Assembly: GCF_001874625.1 (NCBI RefSeq)
Contig: NZ_CP017671.1
Location: forward strand, 4,030,001 to 4,094,000
Source of the DNA: Providencia rettgeri
GTDB taxonomy: Bacteria; Pseudomonadota; Gammaproteobacteria; Enterobacterales; Enterobacteriaceae
DNA: 64,000 nt
Direction: 5' to 3'
Below are positions 31,968 through 41,418 of this stretch, in pieces. Positions within the stretch are counted from its first letter, which is position 1. Each line of letters begins with the position of its first letter. Below the pieces are notes generated by a model that was not told the origin of the DNA, did no database searches, and saw only the letters and a list, made by a program, of their open reading frames with translations. The position numbers and the translations under genes are program-made.

Positions 31968-32217
31968 TGGCTTTTTTTATCAAAATTAGGGAATAATTCC
32001 TTTGAAAATAACGCCAGAATAGATTATCTTATAGCTCAAATATTGCTCAATAGCTGGTGATAATCTGTTCTGCACGAGATTTGAACAACGCAACAGTTAT
32101 TTTAATAAATCGTTATCGAGTACGCTTAACTATTTGTTAAATATAACTAATTTTTTAGTTGCTAGAATGCAAGATAAAAAAATTAGTGATAAATAACCGT
32201 TTGCTCAAAGTTTGTCC

Positions 32218-32253
32218 TTTCATATCTCGTAAAAAATGCGTAATATACGCGCC
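32218..32253 (+). promoter_or_regulatory. Predicted dusB-fis promoter with GC-rich discriminator
   Basis: The -35 TTTCAT (32218-32223), 17-base spacer and -10 TAATAT (32241-32246) are followed by ACGCGCCC. The weak -35 and GC-rich discriminator resemble the E. coli fis promoter, which is shut down by ppGpp and rises on nutrient upshift. A start near 32253 would leave a leader of about 32 bases. The region 31968-32217 upstream is AT-rich; I see no gene in it. Confidence 0.7.
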
Positions 32254-32284
32254 CTTGCAGTCACAGTATGGCCCCCATTTAGTT

Positions 32285-33268
32285 ATGCGAATCGGACAAT
32301 ATCAGTTGAGAAACTGTCTTATTGCTGCCCCAATGGCTGGCATTACAGATAAACCTTTTAGGTCACTCTGTTATGACATGGGCGCAGGTATGACGGTATC
32401 AGAAATGCTTTCTTCTAACCCTCAGGTTTGGAAGACAGACAAATCTAGGCTCAGAATGGTTCATCGTGATGAACTTGGGGTACGTTCCGTTCAAATAGCT
32501 GGCAATGATCCCGATGAGATGGCTGCTGCTGCTCAAATTAATGTTGAGAGTGGCGCTCAAATTATCGATATCAATATGGGCTGTCCAGCTAAAAAAGTGA
32601 ATCGTAAGCTTGCAGGTTCTGCACTGCTACGTTATCCAGAAATCGTTAAGTCGATTCTAGAAGGTGTCGTAAAAGCAGTGGATGTACCTGTTACTCTTAA
32701 GATCCGCACAGGTTGGTCACCTGAAGAGCGAAACTGCATAGAAATTGCCAAATTGGCCGAAGATTGCGGCATTCAAGCACTCACCATTCACGGCAGAACT
32801 AGAGCCTGTCTGTTTAATGGGGAAGCTGAATATGACAATATTCGGGCAGTTAAGCAGACTGTTACCATTCCGGTTATTGCCAATGGCGACATTACTGACC
32901 CGCTAAAAGCCAGGGCTGTTTTGGACTACACAGGGGCTGATGCCTTGATGGTAGGACGAGCGGCTCAGGGAAGACCATGGATCTTCCGGGAAATCCAGCA
33001 TTATCTGGACACAGGTGAAATATTGCCACCGATGCCAATGGCAGAGGTACAACGCATTATGCTAGCGCATGTACAGGAATTGCACGACTTTTATGGTCAA
33101 GGCAAAGGAGCCCGTATAGCGCGCAAACATGTTTCTTGGTACTTAAAGGAACATGCACCTGATGACCAGTTTCGGCGCTCATTCAACACCATTGAGGATG
33201 CCAGCGAACAGCTGGAGGTGTTGGAAGCATTTTTTGAAAATTTTTGCGTAAATAAAGATAAGAGCTGA
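32285..33268 (+). CDS. dusB: tRNA-dihydrouridine synthase B
   Basis: Flavin enzyme that reduces U17 in tRNA. From the ATG at 32285 ([10 protein letters not shown]) it has 327 residues, close to the 321 of E. coli; an upstream extension is open but lies before the promoter start. The N-terminal [13 protein letters not shown] is the FMN site and Cys100 in [13 protein letters not shown] is catalytic. It is 7 bases from fis and is the first gene of that operon. Confidence 0.97.
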   Translation: MRIGQYQLRNCLIAAPMAGITDKPFRSLCYDMGAGMTVSEMLSSNPQVWKTDKSRLRMVHRDELGVRSVQIAGNDPDEMAAAAQINVESGAQIIDINMGCPAKKVNRKLAGSALLRYPEIVKSILEGVVKAVDVPVTLKIRTGWSPEERNCIEIAKLAEDCGIQALTIHGRTRACLFNGEAEYDNIRAVKQTVTIPVIANGDITDPLKARAVLDYTGADALMVGRAAQGRPWIFREIQHYLDTGEILPPMPMAEVQRIMLAHVQELHDFYGQGKGARIARKHVSWYLKEHAPDDQFRRSFNTIEDASEQLEVLEAFFENFCVNKDKS

Positions 33269-33275
33269 CAGAACT

Positions 33276-33572
33276 ATGTTCGAACAACGCGTAAATTCTG
33301 ACGTACTAACCGTTGCTACTGTAAATTCACAAGATCAAGTAACTCAAAAACCGTTACGTGATTCAGTCAAGCAAGCACTGAAGAACTATTTTGCTCAATT
33401 AAATAATCAAGATGTTAACGATTTATATGAGCTGGTATTGGCTGAGGTAGAACAGCCTTTGTTGGACATGGTTATGCAATATACCCGTGGAAACCAGACC
33501 CGTGCAGCCCTGATGATGGGTATCAACCGCGGTACTCTGCGTAAGAAACTGAAAAAATACGGCATGAACTAA
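33276..33572 (+). CDS. fis: DNA-binding protein Fis
   Basis: The 98-residue nucleoid protein and transcription activator has the same length as in E. coli. The C-terminal helix-turn-helix [20 protein letters not shown] (residues 73-92) is intact. It activates stable RNA promoters and bends DNA. It is co-transcribed with dusB under growth-rate control. Confidence 0.99.
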   Translation: MFEQRVNSDVLTVATVNSQDQVTQKPLRDSVKQALKNYFAQLNNQDVNDLYELVLAEVEQPLLDMVMQYTRGNQTRAALMMGINRGTLRKKLKKYGMN

Positions 33573-33600
33573 TCCTAGTCGGTTAATGCAGTGTTTTTAC

Positions 33601-33634
33601 AGGCACCTTCTATATTTTAGAAGGTGCCTTTTTG
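33601..33634 (+). terminator. Rho-independent terminator of dusB-fis
   Basis: The 12-bp perfect arms AGGCACCTTCTA and TAGAAGGTGCCT have a 5-base loop and are followed by TTTTTG. Confidence 0.93.
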
Positions 33635-33639
33635 TTTAA

Positions 33640-34900
33640 ATGACTGGGCACCAGAAACGCCACAGTACTGCGACGCATGCGGCTAGTATATTTTACTCTT
33701 CTATTGCAGGTATTTAGTATTTCTCATTAAATACACAAAATGTACTGCTCTAGACTAACCTAGCTTTACTCCCTACCAGTTAAATTACCATTCCCCCCAA
33801 TGCCCTTTCAATCCCTAAAAGCCCCTATAAACTTATACTTCACTCACCTATTTTATTAGATAACCTATTTTATTCCCTGTTAACCCTAGGTTGATTTAAC
33901 TTAAATATAATAAATTTAAATAGCCTCAATAAATCACATCATCTAAAATATAATAATAAATACTATATTCAGTAAATAAAATTCACAGTGCGCTTACCAT
34001 CACAGCAAACACATCAAAAAATTTAATTATTAATAATAAGCTATTAAAACAGAAGGAAATTTAATATTTAAAGTACTCAGTCATTATTAATAGTTCGCTA
34101 AAACACAAAAAATATTAATCACTCACTGAGTTTAAAATATTATTATTTCACCATTCTCAAAATAGTAAATAAAACTATAGCCCAACCTAATAACCCTTGT
34201 TCAACTTACATAAGTCTACGCTGATTAAAAATCACATAACTGACTAACACCCTTCCATTTGACTTTATATAATAAATTCTGAACTCATTGTTATACAAGA
34301 ATTTAAATTATTTTATTAGTAAAGATAGCATTTATTACAGTACCTACTTTTCATAATAGGTCAATGTCATTTCCTGATGTATATACAGATTTATATACCT
34401 TAAAAAGAATTAGTTGAACAAGAAAAAACAATGAACAACTTATTGAGGAAAAACTGAATGAAAATTATTACCATAGCGGTTTACTCATAGGATATTTGGT
34501 GATGTTAAGTACCTATGCGTTTATTATTATCTGATAATTATGTTAGTTAATATTTATTTTTCACTCACGATGAGAGTTTTCTTTACTTAAACTAAACCCC
34601 ATGATATTTAAGTATTTTTCACTATATATACCACGTTTTGATTACTCACATTATGTGTTTTCTTTGCTTTTTACACACTTAAACGTTACAAATAAAGATA
34701 AAGTATGAAAAAATGTTAATATCGAGTTAATATTCTGTTTTTATCTTTAGAATTGCTTTTTTGTATTGTCATTGATTTATCAGTTTTTGATAAATTAAAA
34801 AACACACATCTCGCAGAAAATCACAACACATTGATTTATATATAATTATAAAAACTGTAAAAAGTGTAAATTTATGGTTATTCATTAAAAACTTCAAATT
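33640..34900. other. Long AT-rich region without genes
   Basis: This region of about 1.26 kb lies between the fis terminator and the regulator promoter. It is extremely AT-rich with no ORF of useful length on either strand. No transposase remnant, tRNA or recognised RNA was found. It probably marks the left end of the fimbrial island and is a likely target of H-NS-type silencing. A ten-codon ORF with a Shine-Dalgarno lies at 34458-34490 and may be a relic. Confidence 0.6.
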
Positions 34901-34907
34901 AGTGAGT

Positions 34908-34943
34908 TTGCTTTTAAATTTCTCACTCTTTATAATTGTAGGA
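34908..34943 (+). promoter_or_regulatory. Predicted sigma-70 promoter of the fimbrial XRE regulator
   Basis: TTGCTT (34908-34913), a 17-base spacer and a perfect TATAAT (34931-34936). A start near 34943 fits the downstream mini-ORF and regulator. Confidence 0.6.
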
Positions 34944-34956
34944 AATCAAGGCAACG

Positions 34957-34986
34957 ATGAATATTATTAGCTTTCTCTTTAATTAA
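34957..34986 (+). CDS. Possible nine-residue leader peptide
   Basis: ATG to TAA encoding MNIISFLFN, with AAGG five bases before the ATG and a promoter just upstream. It precedes the hairpin at 35010-35044 and the regulator gene, an arrangement seen in attenuators. Translation is not proven. Confidence 0.35.
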   Translation: MNIISFLFN

Positions 34987-35009
34987 AGAACTAATATTAA
35001 TAATAAGTT

Positions 35010-35044
35010 ACTAATTTATTAATTTAAATTAGTAGTTTTCTTTT
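35010..35044 (+). promoter_or_regulatory. Hairpin with T-rich tail upstream of the regulator
   Basis: The 9-bp arms ACTAATTTA and TAAATTAGT with a 6-base loop are followed by AGTTTTCTTTT. The stem is all AT except two pairs, so it is weak as a terminator. Being only 14 bases before the regulator ATG, it may act as an attenuator or translation control element. Confidence 0.4.
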
Positions 35045-35057
35045 GGAAAATAGTTGT

Positions 35058-35396
35058 ATGAACTTACAAGAACATAAAGATGCTCCAAGTGAGAATTCTG
35101 CCAATTGTTTTTCTTCTTATTGTGGAGTTGTAATAAAAAGAATAAGAAAAGAAACTGGTATTACTGGAGCTCAATTAGCAACAAAATTAAATATTTCACA
35201 ACAGCAAATGTCTCGCTATGAAAGAGGTGTCAATAAGCTAACAGTCGATATGTTATTTAATATTTCAGTAGCTTTAAACATCTCATTTGAAAGTTTAATC
35301 AAGAACATTATTATTGAAATAAACAAATCAAATTATGATGACGTGGTAACTTTAAGAAAAAGCATCACGGCATCTGATACCATCTACTTTTATTAA
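35058..35396 (+). CDS. XRE-family regulator, MrpJ-like
   Basis: The 112-residue regulator has one HTH_3 domain at about residues 25-80 (VVIKRIRKETGITGAQLATK, then NISQQQMSRYERGVNKLT). Similar small proteins (MrpJ of Proteus) are encoded with fimbrial operons and repress flagellar genes while fimbriae are made. Here the gene is upstream, not downstream, of the pilin genes. The ATG at 35058 is chosen over an upstream in-frame TTG; GGAA lies 9 bases before it. It precedes the major pilin by 90 bases. Confidence 0.85.
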   Translation: MNLQEHKDAPSENSANCFSSYCGVVIKRIRKETGITGAQLATKLNISQQQMSRYERGVNKLTVDMLFNISVALNISFESLIKNIIIEINKSNYDDVVTLRKSITASDTIYFY

Positions 35397-35486
35397 GTAA
35401 CTTTATTAAGTTTAATAATTAAAGTGGCTTTAAACATTTTCAAACAAAAACACATCAAATATTTATTATGATTCTCTGAGGAATAT

Positions 35487-36008
35487 ATGAATAAAGTTAT
35501 TTTTGCAGTTTTAGTATCGAGTGCAATGAGCGCTTCTGTATTAGCCGCTGATATGGGGCACGGTAAAGTTACATTTAAAGGAGCTATTATTACAGCACCT
35601 TGTTCAATATCGCCTAATTCTATCGATCAAACTATTGAGTTAGGACAAATTGCAGATTCAACATTAATGGGCGGAGGTAGATCAACCCCACGTACATTTG
35701 ATGTTTCATTAGAAAACTGCAAATCCGAAAACTTAAAAAGTGGAGTCCAATTGACTTTCAGTGGTGCAGCTGCAGCATTTGATACAACAAATAAGACATT
35801 AGGACTTGTCGGTACAGCTTCCGGAGCAGGTGTTCAAATTACTAACCCAGCTGGCCAAGTAATCACACTGGGCAAACCCTCTCCATTCCAAATAATCCAA
35901 AATGGCAGCAACACTCTACGTTTTGCCGCATATTTGATTGGTGATGGTGATAAAGCAAAAACAGGTGAATTTAGCTCTATAGCTGACTTTACACTGAACT
36001 ACGAGTAA
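35487..36008 (+). CDS. Major fimbrial subunit (MrpA-like pilin)
   Basis: The 173-residue pilin has a signal peptide cut after SVLA (residue 20), the first Cys of the pilin disulfide at residue 39 (APCSI), the second in SLENC, and a penultimate Tyr (FTLNYE) as in type 1-like pilins. As first gene after the regulator, with a Shine-Dalgarno (GAGG) and a hairpin right after it, it is best read as the main shaft subunit. Export by Sec, then chaperone and usher. Confidence 0.92.
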   Translation: MNKVIFAVLVSSAMSASVLAADMGHGKVTFKGAIITAPCSISPNSIDQTIELGQIADSTLMGGGRSTPRTFDVSLENCKSENLKSGVQLTFSGAAAAFDTTNKTLGLVGTASGAGVQITNPAGQVITLGKPSPFQIIQNGSNTLRFAAYLIGDGDKAKTGEFSSIADFTLNYE

Positions 36009-36019
36009 ACGAATAAATG

Positions 36020-36056
36020 GCCTGATGAGATAAGGATATCGCTCAGGCTTTTAAAA
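36020..36056 (+). terminator. Hairpin after the major pilin, possible attenuator
   Basis: The arms GCCTGA and TCAGGC have a 17-base loop and are followed by TTTTAAAA. The stem is short, so read-through is expected; this would make the major pilin more abundant than later gene products. Confidence 0.45.
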
Positions 36057-36073
36057 TTCGGTGAGAGGTACGC

Positions 36074-36601
36074 ATGATAAATAAAATGAGAATTATCAAA
36101 GGTACATTTGGATTGCATTGTATCGTCTTGGCCTTTTCAGCGAATGCTGGAGCGAGCATCAAAATGCAAGGCTCTATTATTGAAACAGCTTGTTCTATTG
36201 ATGTTGGAAGCCGAAATCAAACTATTGATATGGGAAGTTTACCTTTAGCCGCCATTCATAGAGATGGCCAAGGACCTGCTCGTACTTTTCATATTCGTTT
36301 AGTTAATTGTGTTTTAGCTAGGCAAAACCCCGCTAAGCCAAATTGGCAATACTTTCAAGTCACCTTTGACGGCTCACAATCGCAAGGGTTATTTCAAGTA
36401 GATGGCCAGGCGAGCGGTGTTGGACTACAGATTCAACGCGAAGACGGTGAAATTGCCATCCCAGGAAAAAGTTTATCGCACCAAACACTTTCAATTGGTG
36501 AACGCGACCTGTCATACAATTTACGGTTAGTAGCAAATAAAAATGCGTTGATAGCAGGACAATACTCTAGCCACATACGTTTTAAATTAGATTACGAATA
36601 G
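36074..36601 (+). CDS. Fimbrial subunit, MrpB-like
   Basis: The 175-residue pilin has a signal peptide ending near residue 26 (AFSANAGA), the disulfide Cys pair (ETACSID and LVNCVL) and the C-terminal FKLDYE donor-strand pilin end. The position between major pilin and usher matches mrpB, which in Proteus is thought to end or anchor the fibre. AGAGG precedes the ATG. Confidence 0.9.
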   Translation: MINKMRIIKGTFGLHCIVLAFSANAGASIKMQGSIIETACSIDVGSRNQTIDMGSLPLAAIHRDGQGPARTFHIRLVNCVLARQNPAKPNWQYFQVTFDGSQSQGLFQVDGQASGVGLQIQREDGEIAIPGKSLSHQTLSIGERDLSYNLRLVANKNALIAGQYSSHIRFKLDYE

Positions 36602-36671
36602 ACCGCATAAGTCGTTGTTCATTTCGGTTATTAAATAAACATCATAGATAAAAATAAGAGAAGGTGGGGCA

Positions 36672-39239
36672 ATGACCTCGGATTTCATTCGCACCCCGTT
36701 ACTTGGGTGGTTTCATCCAAGTGTAGTGGGGCTATGTATTACACTGGTAGTAAGCTTTGCTGGGCAGGCGAAAGAGATTGAGTTTAATACCGATATTTTG
36801 GATGTAAACGACCGAGCTAACATTGACTTGAGCCAGTTTTCAAAATCCGGTTATTTAATGCCAGGTGAATATAGTTTTGCTATTTATGTGAATAAGCAGA
36901 CGTTACCAGAACAACCTATTTATTACTACACCTCGCCTATAGATGAAGGTGATAGTTTAGTGTGCTTAACGCCAAGTATTGTCGAACAATTTGGTCTGAA
37001 ACCCGAGGTGATGAACAAACTGTCATGGTGGCATGAAGGAGAATGTTTGTCACTTGATAGCTTAAAGGGAACCGATGTTAAAGCTGATTTAGCTAGTTCA
37101 ACATTATATATCAATATGCCGCAAGCATATTTGGAATATACCGCTGAAAATTGGGACCCTCCTGCACGTTGGGAAGATGGCGTATCAGGGATGGTCTTTG
37201 ATTATAACGTCAATACACAAGTATCACAGCAAACACGCGGTGGCGAGCAAACTAATTACAACACCAGTGGAAATGGCGTAGTTGGAGTAAACCTAGGCGC
37301 ATGGCGTGCTCGTGCTGATTGGCAAATGCGATTAGATAAACAACAAAGCCAAAGCGTAACACATTCGTTAGATTGGTCTCGTTATTATATTTACCGAGCC
37401 ATTAAATCTTTGGGTGCAAAATTAACCTTAGGTGAAGATTATCTGGTGTCAGATATTTTCGATAGCTTCCGATTTACGGGAATGAGTTTAATTACCGATA
37501 TTAATATGCTCCCTCCTAATTTAAGAGGGTATGCTCCTGAAATTACTGGGGTTGCCACTAGTAACGCGACAGTAATAGTGAGCCAGCAAGGCCGTATTAT
37601 TTATCAAACACAAGTTGCGGCTGGTCCCTTTCGTATTCAGGACTTAAATGATGCCATGTCAGGTGAATTAAATGTTGAAGTTAAAGAACAAGATGGCTCA
37701 ATCCAAACTTTCACAATAAATACAGCTACGGTCCCTTACCTAACTCGTCCGGGGCAATTACGTTACAAGTTAGCAGTAGGACGTCCTACTGATTGGCAAC
37801 ACCATGTAAATGGTGAAACTTTTGCGAGCGGTGAGTTTTCTTGGGGAGTCAACAACGGTTGGTCATTATTTGGTGGCGCAATTGGCGCTGAAAATTATGC
37901 TTCTGCAGCACTCGGTATCGGACGTGATTTAATGATGTTTGGAGCATTATCGTTCGATATTACACATGCACGCTCTAATTTAAAAGGAATGACTGATGTT
38001 GGAAATAAAACCTATAAAGGCAACTCATACCGCCTAAGTTATTCAAAACACTTTGATGCTTATAACAGCCAAGTAACCTTTGCAGGTTATCGTTTCGCGG
38101 AAAAAGGTTTTATGAGTATGTCAGAGTACTTAAATGCGCAAATGAGTGGGGTTCAGCAATATAGCAGCAAAGAAATGTATACCGTTTCATATAACCAACA
38201 ATTTCCGAGTGTCGGATTAAGTGCATATCTTAATTATTATCACCAAACCTATTGGGATCAGCCAGATAATGACCGCTATAGCCTATCTATAGCCAAGTAT
38301 TTTGACATGGATAAGCTAAAAAATTTAAGCATTAACCTGACGGCGTATCGTAATAGTTATCAAAATACGAATGATGATGGGGTATATGTCTCTTTATCAG
38401 TGCCATGGGGAAATTCTGGTTCTCTCAATATGAATAGTAGTTGGAATAAAAATGATAACACTCAAAGGATCGGGTATTACGACCGTTTGGATGAGCGCAG
38501 TAATTACCAACTAAGCACAGGGATTTCTCGTACTGGTGCTTTAGTCAGTGGTTTTTATTCTCATCAAGGTGATATTGCATCATTAAATGCAAATGCTACT
38601 TATCAACAAAACCGCTACCGCTCTGCTGGATTGTCTTTACAAGGTGGGGTCACCGCAATACGAGACGGTGTTGTATTCCACAGAAATAACCAAATGGGAG
38701 GAACACGTATTTTTGTCGATACTGATGGCATAGCTGGCATTCCCTTACGAGGGTACGGCGCAACAGTTGACTCTAATCGTTTTGGGCAAGCAATCTTAAC
38801 TGATGTGAATAGCTATTACCGTAATCAAGTGAGCGTAGACTTAAATGCCCTACCCAATGATGCACAAGTAACACAATCGGTTAAACAAGGAACATTAACG
38901 GAAGGTGCTATAGGTTATCGTCAATTTGAAGTCGTTGCTGGTGCAAGTGCCATGGCCATATTACGGCTCGCTGATAACAGTTACCCACCGTTTGGTGCTT
39001 TGGTATTTAATCGACGAGGCCAACAGGTAGGAATGATTGGTGATGAAGGAAGCGCCTATTTAACTGGATTAAACCCAAATGATATTTTGCAGATACGTTG
39101 GGATGAGAGAACTCAATGTGAAGTGACATTACCGGAAACTTTACCAACAGGAGAAGCATTGTTTTCTAGCTGGTTGTTACCGTGTCTCTCTGCTGGTAAT
39201 AAAAACTCAATCAACACAACCTTCGAGGAAATGAATTGA
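36672..39239 (+). CDS. Outer-membrane fimbrial usher
   Basis: Usher of 855 residues (PapC/FimD/MrpC family). It has a signal peptide (about 1-33, cut near GQAKE), the N-terminal chaperone-binding domain beginning IEFNTDILDVNDRANIDLSQ, a 24-strand pore with the plug (from about residue 240 to 330) and C-terminal domains ending with a Cys pair (TQCEV, LPCLS). It assembles pilins delivered by the chaperone at 39409-40206. Full length with no break. Confidence 0.96.
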   Translation: MTSDFIRTPLLGWFHPSVVGLCITLVVSFAGQAKEIEFNTDILDVNDRANIDLSQFSKSGYLMPGEYSFAIYVNKQTLPEQPIYYYTSPIDEGDSLVCLTPSIVEQFGLKPEVMNKLSWWHEGECLSLDSLKGTDVKADLASSTLYINMPQAYLEYTAENWDPPARWEDGVSGMVFDYNVNTQVSQQTRGGEQTNYNTSGNGVVGVNLGAWRARADWQMRLDKQQSQSVTHSLDWSRYYIYRAIKSLGAKLTLGEDYLVSDIFDSFRFTGMSLITDINMLPPNLRGYAPEITGVATSNATVIVSQQGRIIYQTQVAAGPFRIQDLNDAMSGELNVEVKEQDGSIQTFTINTATVPYLTRPGQLRYKLAVGRPTDWQHHVNGETFASGEFSWGVNNGWSLFGGAIGAENYASAALGIGRDLMMFGALSFDITHARSNLKGMTDVGNKTYKGNSYRLSYSKHFDAYNSQVTFAGYRFAEKGFMSMSEYLNAQMSGVQQYSSKEMYTVSYNQQFPSVGLSAYLNYYHQTYWDQPDNDRYSLSIAKYFDMDKLKNLSINLTAYRNSYQNTNDDGVYVSLSVPWGNSGSLNMNSSWNKNDNTQRIGYYDRLDERSNYQLSTGISRTGALVSGFYSHQGDIASLNANATYQQNRYRSAGLSLQGGVTAIRDGVVFHRNNQMGGTRIFVDTDGIAGIPLRGYGATVDSNRFGQAILTDVNSYYRNQVSVDLNALPNDAQVTQSVKQGTLTEGAIGYRQFEVVAGASAMAILRLADNSYPPFGALVFNRRGQQVGMIGDEGSAYLTGLNPNDILQIRWDERTQCEVTLPETLPTGEALFSSWLLPCLSAGNKNSINTTFEEMN

Positions 39240-39325
39240 GTAAATATCAATACAATTACAGGCACTTTTTTCATCAAATATGAAATTGTCAATTCAAGAC
39301 AGCCTACTTTTCTAGTAAATCAATG

Positions 39326-39349
39326 CGAATGAATAATTTTATTCGTTCG
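39326..39349. other. Hairpin between usher and chaperone genes
   Basis: The arms CGAATGAATA and TATTCGTTCG (one G-U pair) have a 4-base loop. It lies in a 169-base gap, unusual inside an operon. No T run follows, so an mRNA processing or stability element is more likely than a terminator. Confidence 0.4.
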
Positions 39350-39408
39350 ATATTTATGAATGCAGCGTAAATAAAAGACACTGCTTTTACAGAATGAGAA
39401 AATAAATA

Positions 39409-40206
39409 ATGAAATTATTAATGACAAATAAATTATGCCATAAATTATTTGGCTCGGTATTACCCTATTCTTCTATTTGGTTATTAGGAAGCATACTCAG
39501 CATAATTGGAGTATCTCCAGTTCAAGCTGCAATAGCACTAGATAGAACACGGGCTATTATTACAGAAAATGATAAATCAATTAGCCTAAACATCAGTAAC
39601 GAAAATAAACAACTGCCTTATTTAGCGCAAGGGTGGATTGAAAATGAAAAAGGGGAAAAGATCAGCGAACCATTTACAGTTCTTCCCCCAGTTCAGCGAC
39701 TAGAGCCTAGCGCTAAGAGTCAGGTGAAAATACAATCACTTCCTGGTACAGCTGTGTTACCACAAGACAGAGAGTCGGTGTTTTACTTTAACTTGCGTGA
39801 GATCCCACCTAAAAGTGATAAGCCAAACACGTTACAACTCGCATTACAAACACGAATTAAATTGTTCTATCGCCCGAAAACGATTATTCCGACACGTGAA
39901 CAAATGAACACCCCGTGGCAAGAAAAGCTGACATTAACGCGCAAAGATAACCAATATACAGTGACCAACCCAACGCCTTACTACGTCACTATAGTAGATG
40001 CAGCACCGAGCACAGAAGGTAAAACCGTTGATGGCTTTGAACCTATTATGATTGCCCCCAAAAGTAGTCAAACGATAAGTGGAGCAGCTGATGCATTGGG
40101 TAACAAGCCAGTTTTAACTTATATCAATGATTACGGCGGGCGCCCGGTACTATCTTTCCAGTGTCAATCTCAGAGTTGTTATGTCGTCCCTTCACAAAAA
40201 CCTTAA
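39409..40206 (+). CDS. Periplasmic fimbrial chaperone (PapD family)
   Basis: 265 residues with a long signal peptide ending SPVQA (about residue 39). The mature part begins AIALDRTRAII, with the cleft Arg (as Arg8 of PapD), and has the cleft Lys in QTRIKLFYRP (as Lys112). It has two Ig-like domains and donates a strand to pilins in the periplasm. A later in-frame Met (residue 6) is an alternative start. The C-terminal Cys pair (FQCQSQSCYV) is typical of part of the family. Confidence 0.94.
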   Translation: MKLLMTNKLCHKLFGSVLPYSSIWLLGSILSIIGVSPVQAAIALDRTRAIITENDKSISLNISNENKQLPYLAQGWIENEKGEKISEPFTVLPPVQRLEPSAKSQVKIQSLPGTAVLPQDRESVFYFNLREIPPKSDKPNTLQLALQTRIKLFYRPKTIIPTREQMNTPWQEKLTLTRKDNQYTVTNPTPYYVTIVDAAPSTEGKTVDGFEPIMIAPKSSQTISGAADALGNKPVLTYINDYGGRPVLSFQCQSQSCYVVPSQKP

Positions 40207-40256
40207 AACAAGACGATATCAATCACAATTACTGTGTTTGAGTAGGAGAAATCACC

Positions 40257-40868
40257 ATGAATATAGTACTGGAATTAGAACGATATCGTCATGCGTTAGG
40301 AGGGATGCTGCTAGTGTTACTAGCCACTACTGTTAACGCCACGGAATTGGACAAAGTGGATAATTGGGATGTAGATGGGGCAAATGGCACTCTATATGTT
40401 CACGGAGCTTTAACTGAAAGTGCTTGCCGATTAGCGATGACTTCTGCAAATCAAACAATCGACCTAGGTACAATCGGGACGGGTCAACTTCAGCAAGTCG
40501 GGCAATCAGGCCCCCCCATAGCTGTCGTGTTACGTTTAGAAGATTGTTTAAGTGGGGAAAGCCGTAATCGAAACCAATTGGGTGACTTACTTTGGAGCCC
40601 CGATATGCCTGCAATGAAAATCCGTTTTTTAGCACCAGCTGATAAACAAAATCCATCTTTAGCGGCAGTTATTGGAGCAAAAGGAATAGCATTAGAATTC
40701 AGTGATGCAACTCACTCTCCCATTGCATTAGGGCAGTATAGCTCGCCTCATTTAGTATCACCTGGGCAAAATCAGTTGACGTATTACGTGACTCCAGTGA
40801 GAACAACCATGGGGTTAAATGCAGGCGCCTACTCCGCCTTAATTCGATTTCAATTGAATTATGATTAA
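40257..40868 (+). CDS. Fimbrial subunit, minor
   Basis: 203 residues, longer than the other pilins. It has a signal peptide ending near residue 30 (TTVNA), then ELDKVDNWDVDGANGTLYVH, the Cys pair (ESACRLA, LEDCLS) and the end IRFQLNYD. Likely an adaptor subunit corresponding to mrpE. GTAGGAGAA precedes the ATG. Confidence 0.88.
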   Translation: MNIVLELERYRHALGGMLLVLLATTVNATELDKVDNWDVDGANGTLYVHGALTESACRLAMTSANQTIDLGTIGTGQLQQVGQSGPPIAVVLRLEDCLSGESRNRNQLGDLLWSPDMPAMKIRFLAPADKQNPSLAAVIGAKGIALEFSDATHSPIALGQYSSPHLVSPGQNQLTYYVTPVRTTMGLNAGAYSALIRFQLNYD

Positions 40869-40884
40869 CAGAAAGGCAATGCAC

Positions 40885-41409
40885 ATGTCATTAAAAAACA
40901 AACAAGAATTCCGCCTTGCCATATTCAAAGGGATGATGGTAATTGGAATATTGTCAGGAGTACTTAATCAAACACAGGCAGATACTGCAAATTTAAATTT
41001 AAAACTAACAATTATTACGCCACCCCAGTGCACCATCAGTAATGGTGATGAAATAACGGTTTCATTTGGGCAAGTTCAACAGGGGTTAATAGATGGCGTC
41101 AGCTATAAACGTACTCCAATTGACTATAGGTTAGCGTGTACTAGTGTTGCAACAAATGCTTTGAAAATGTCACTTTCTTGGAGTGCGGTGACTTTCAATG
41201 GGTTATCAGCTATTCAAACCAATCGCACTAATTTAGGAATAGCAATATACCAAGATGCAACTCGATTAAGTAATGGAGACAGCCTAAATTTCAACCTACT
41301 TGGCGCTCATCCCGCATTGTATGCCGTACCAGTCAAACCGACAGGCACTATGTTATCAGACGCGGGGGCATTTTCTGGTGCCATGACCATGACCTTAAAT
41401 TATCAATAG
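40885..41409 (+). CDS. Fimbrial minor subunit, first of four tandem paralogues
   Basis: 174 residues from the ATG at 40885, chosen because AGAAAGG is then well placed; the frame is open from 40861, overlapping the previous gene. The signal peptide ends near TQA, and the mature part begins DTANLNLKLTIITPPQCTI. The motif ALYAVPVKPTG near residue 150 is shared with the next gene, and the protein ends MTLNYQ. Clearly a duplicate of 41419-41919. Confidence 0.87.
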   Translation: MSLKNKQEFRLAIFKGMMVIGILSGVLNQTQADTANLNLKLTIITPPQCTISNGDEITVSFGQVQQGLIDGVSYKRTPIDYRLACTSVATNALKMSLSWSAVTFNGLSAIQTNRTNLGIAIYQDATRLSNGDSLNFNLLGAHPALYAVPVKPTGTMLSDAGAFSGAMTMTLNYQ

Positions 41410-41418
41410 GATGAAAAA

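Noticed and set aside
34900-35487. Invertible promoter element as in Proteus mrp
   Set aside because: No pair of long separated inverted repeats was found and no recombinase gene is nearby; only a local hairpin is present.
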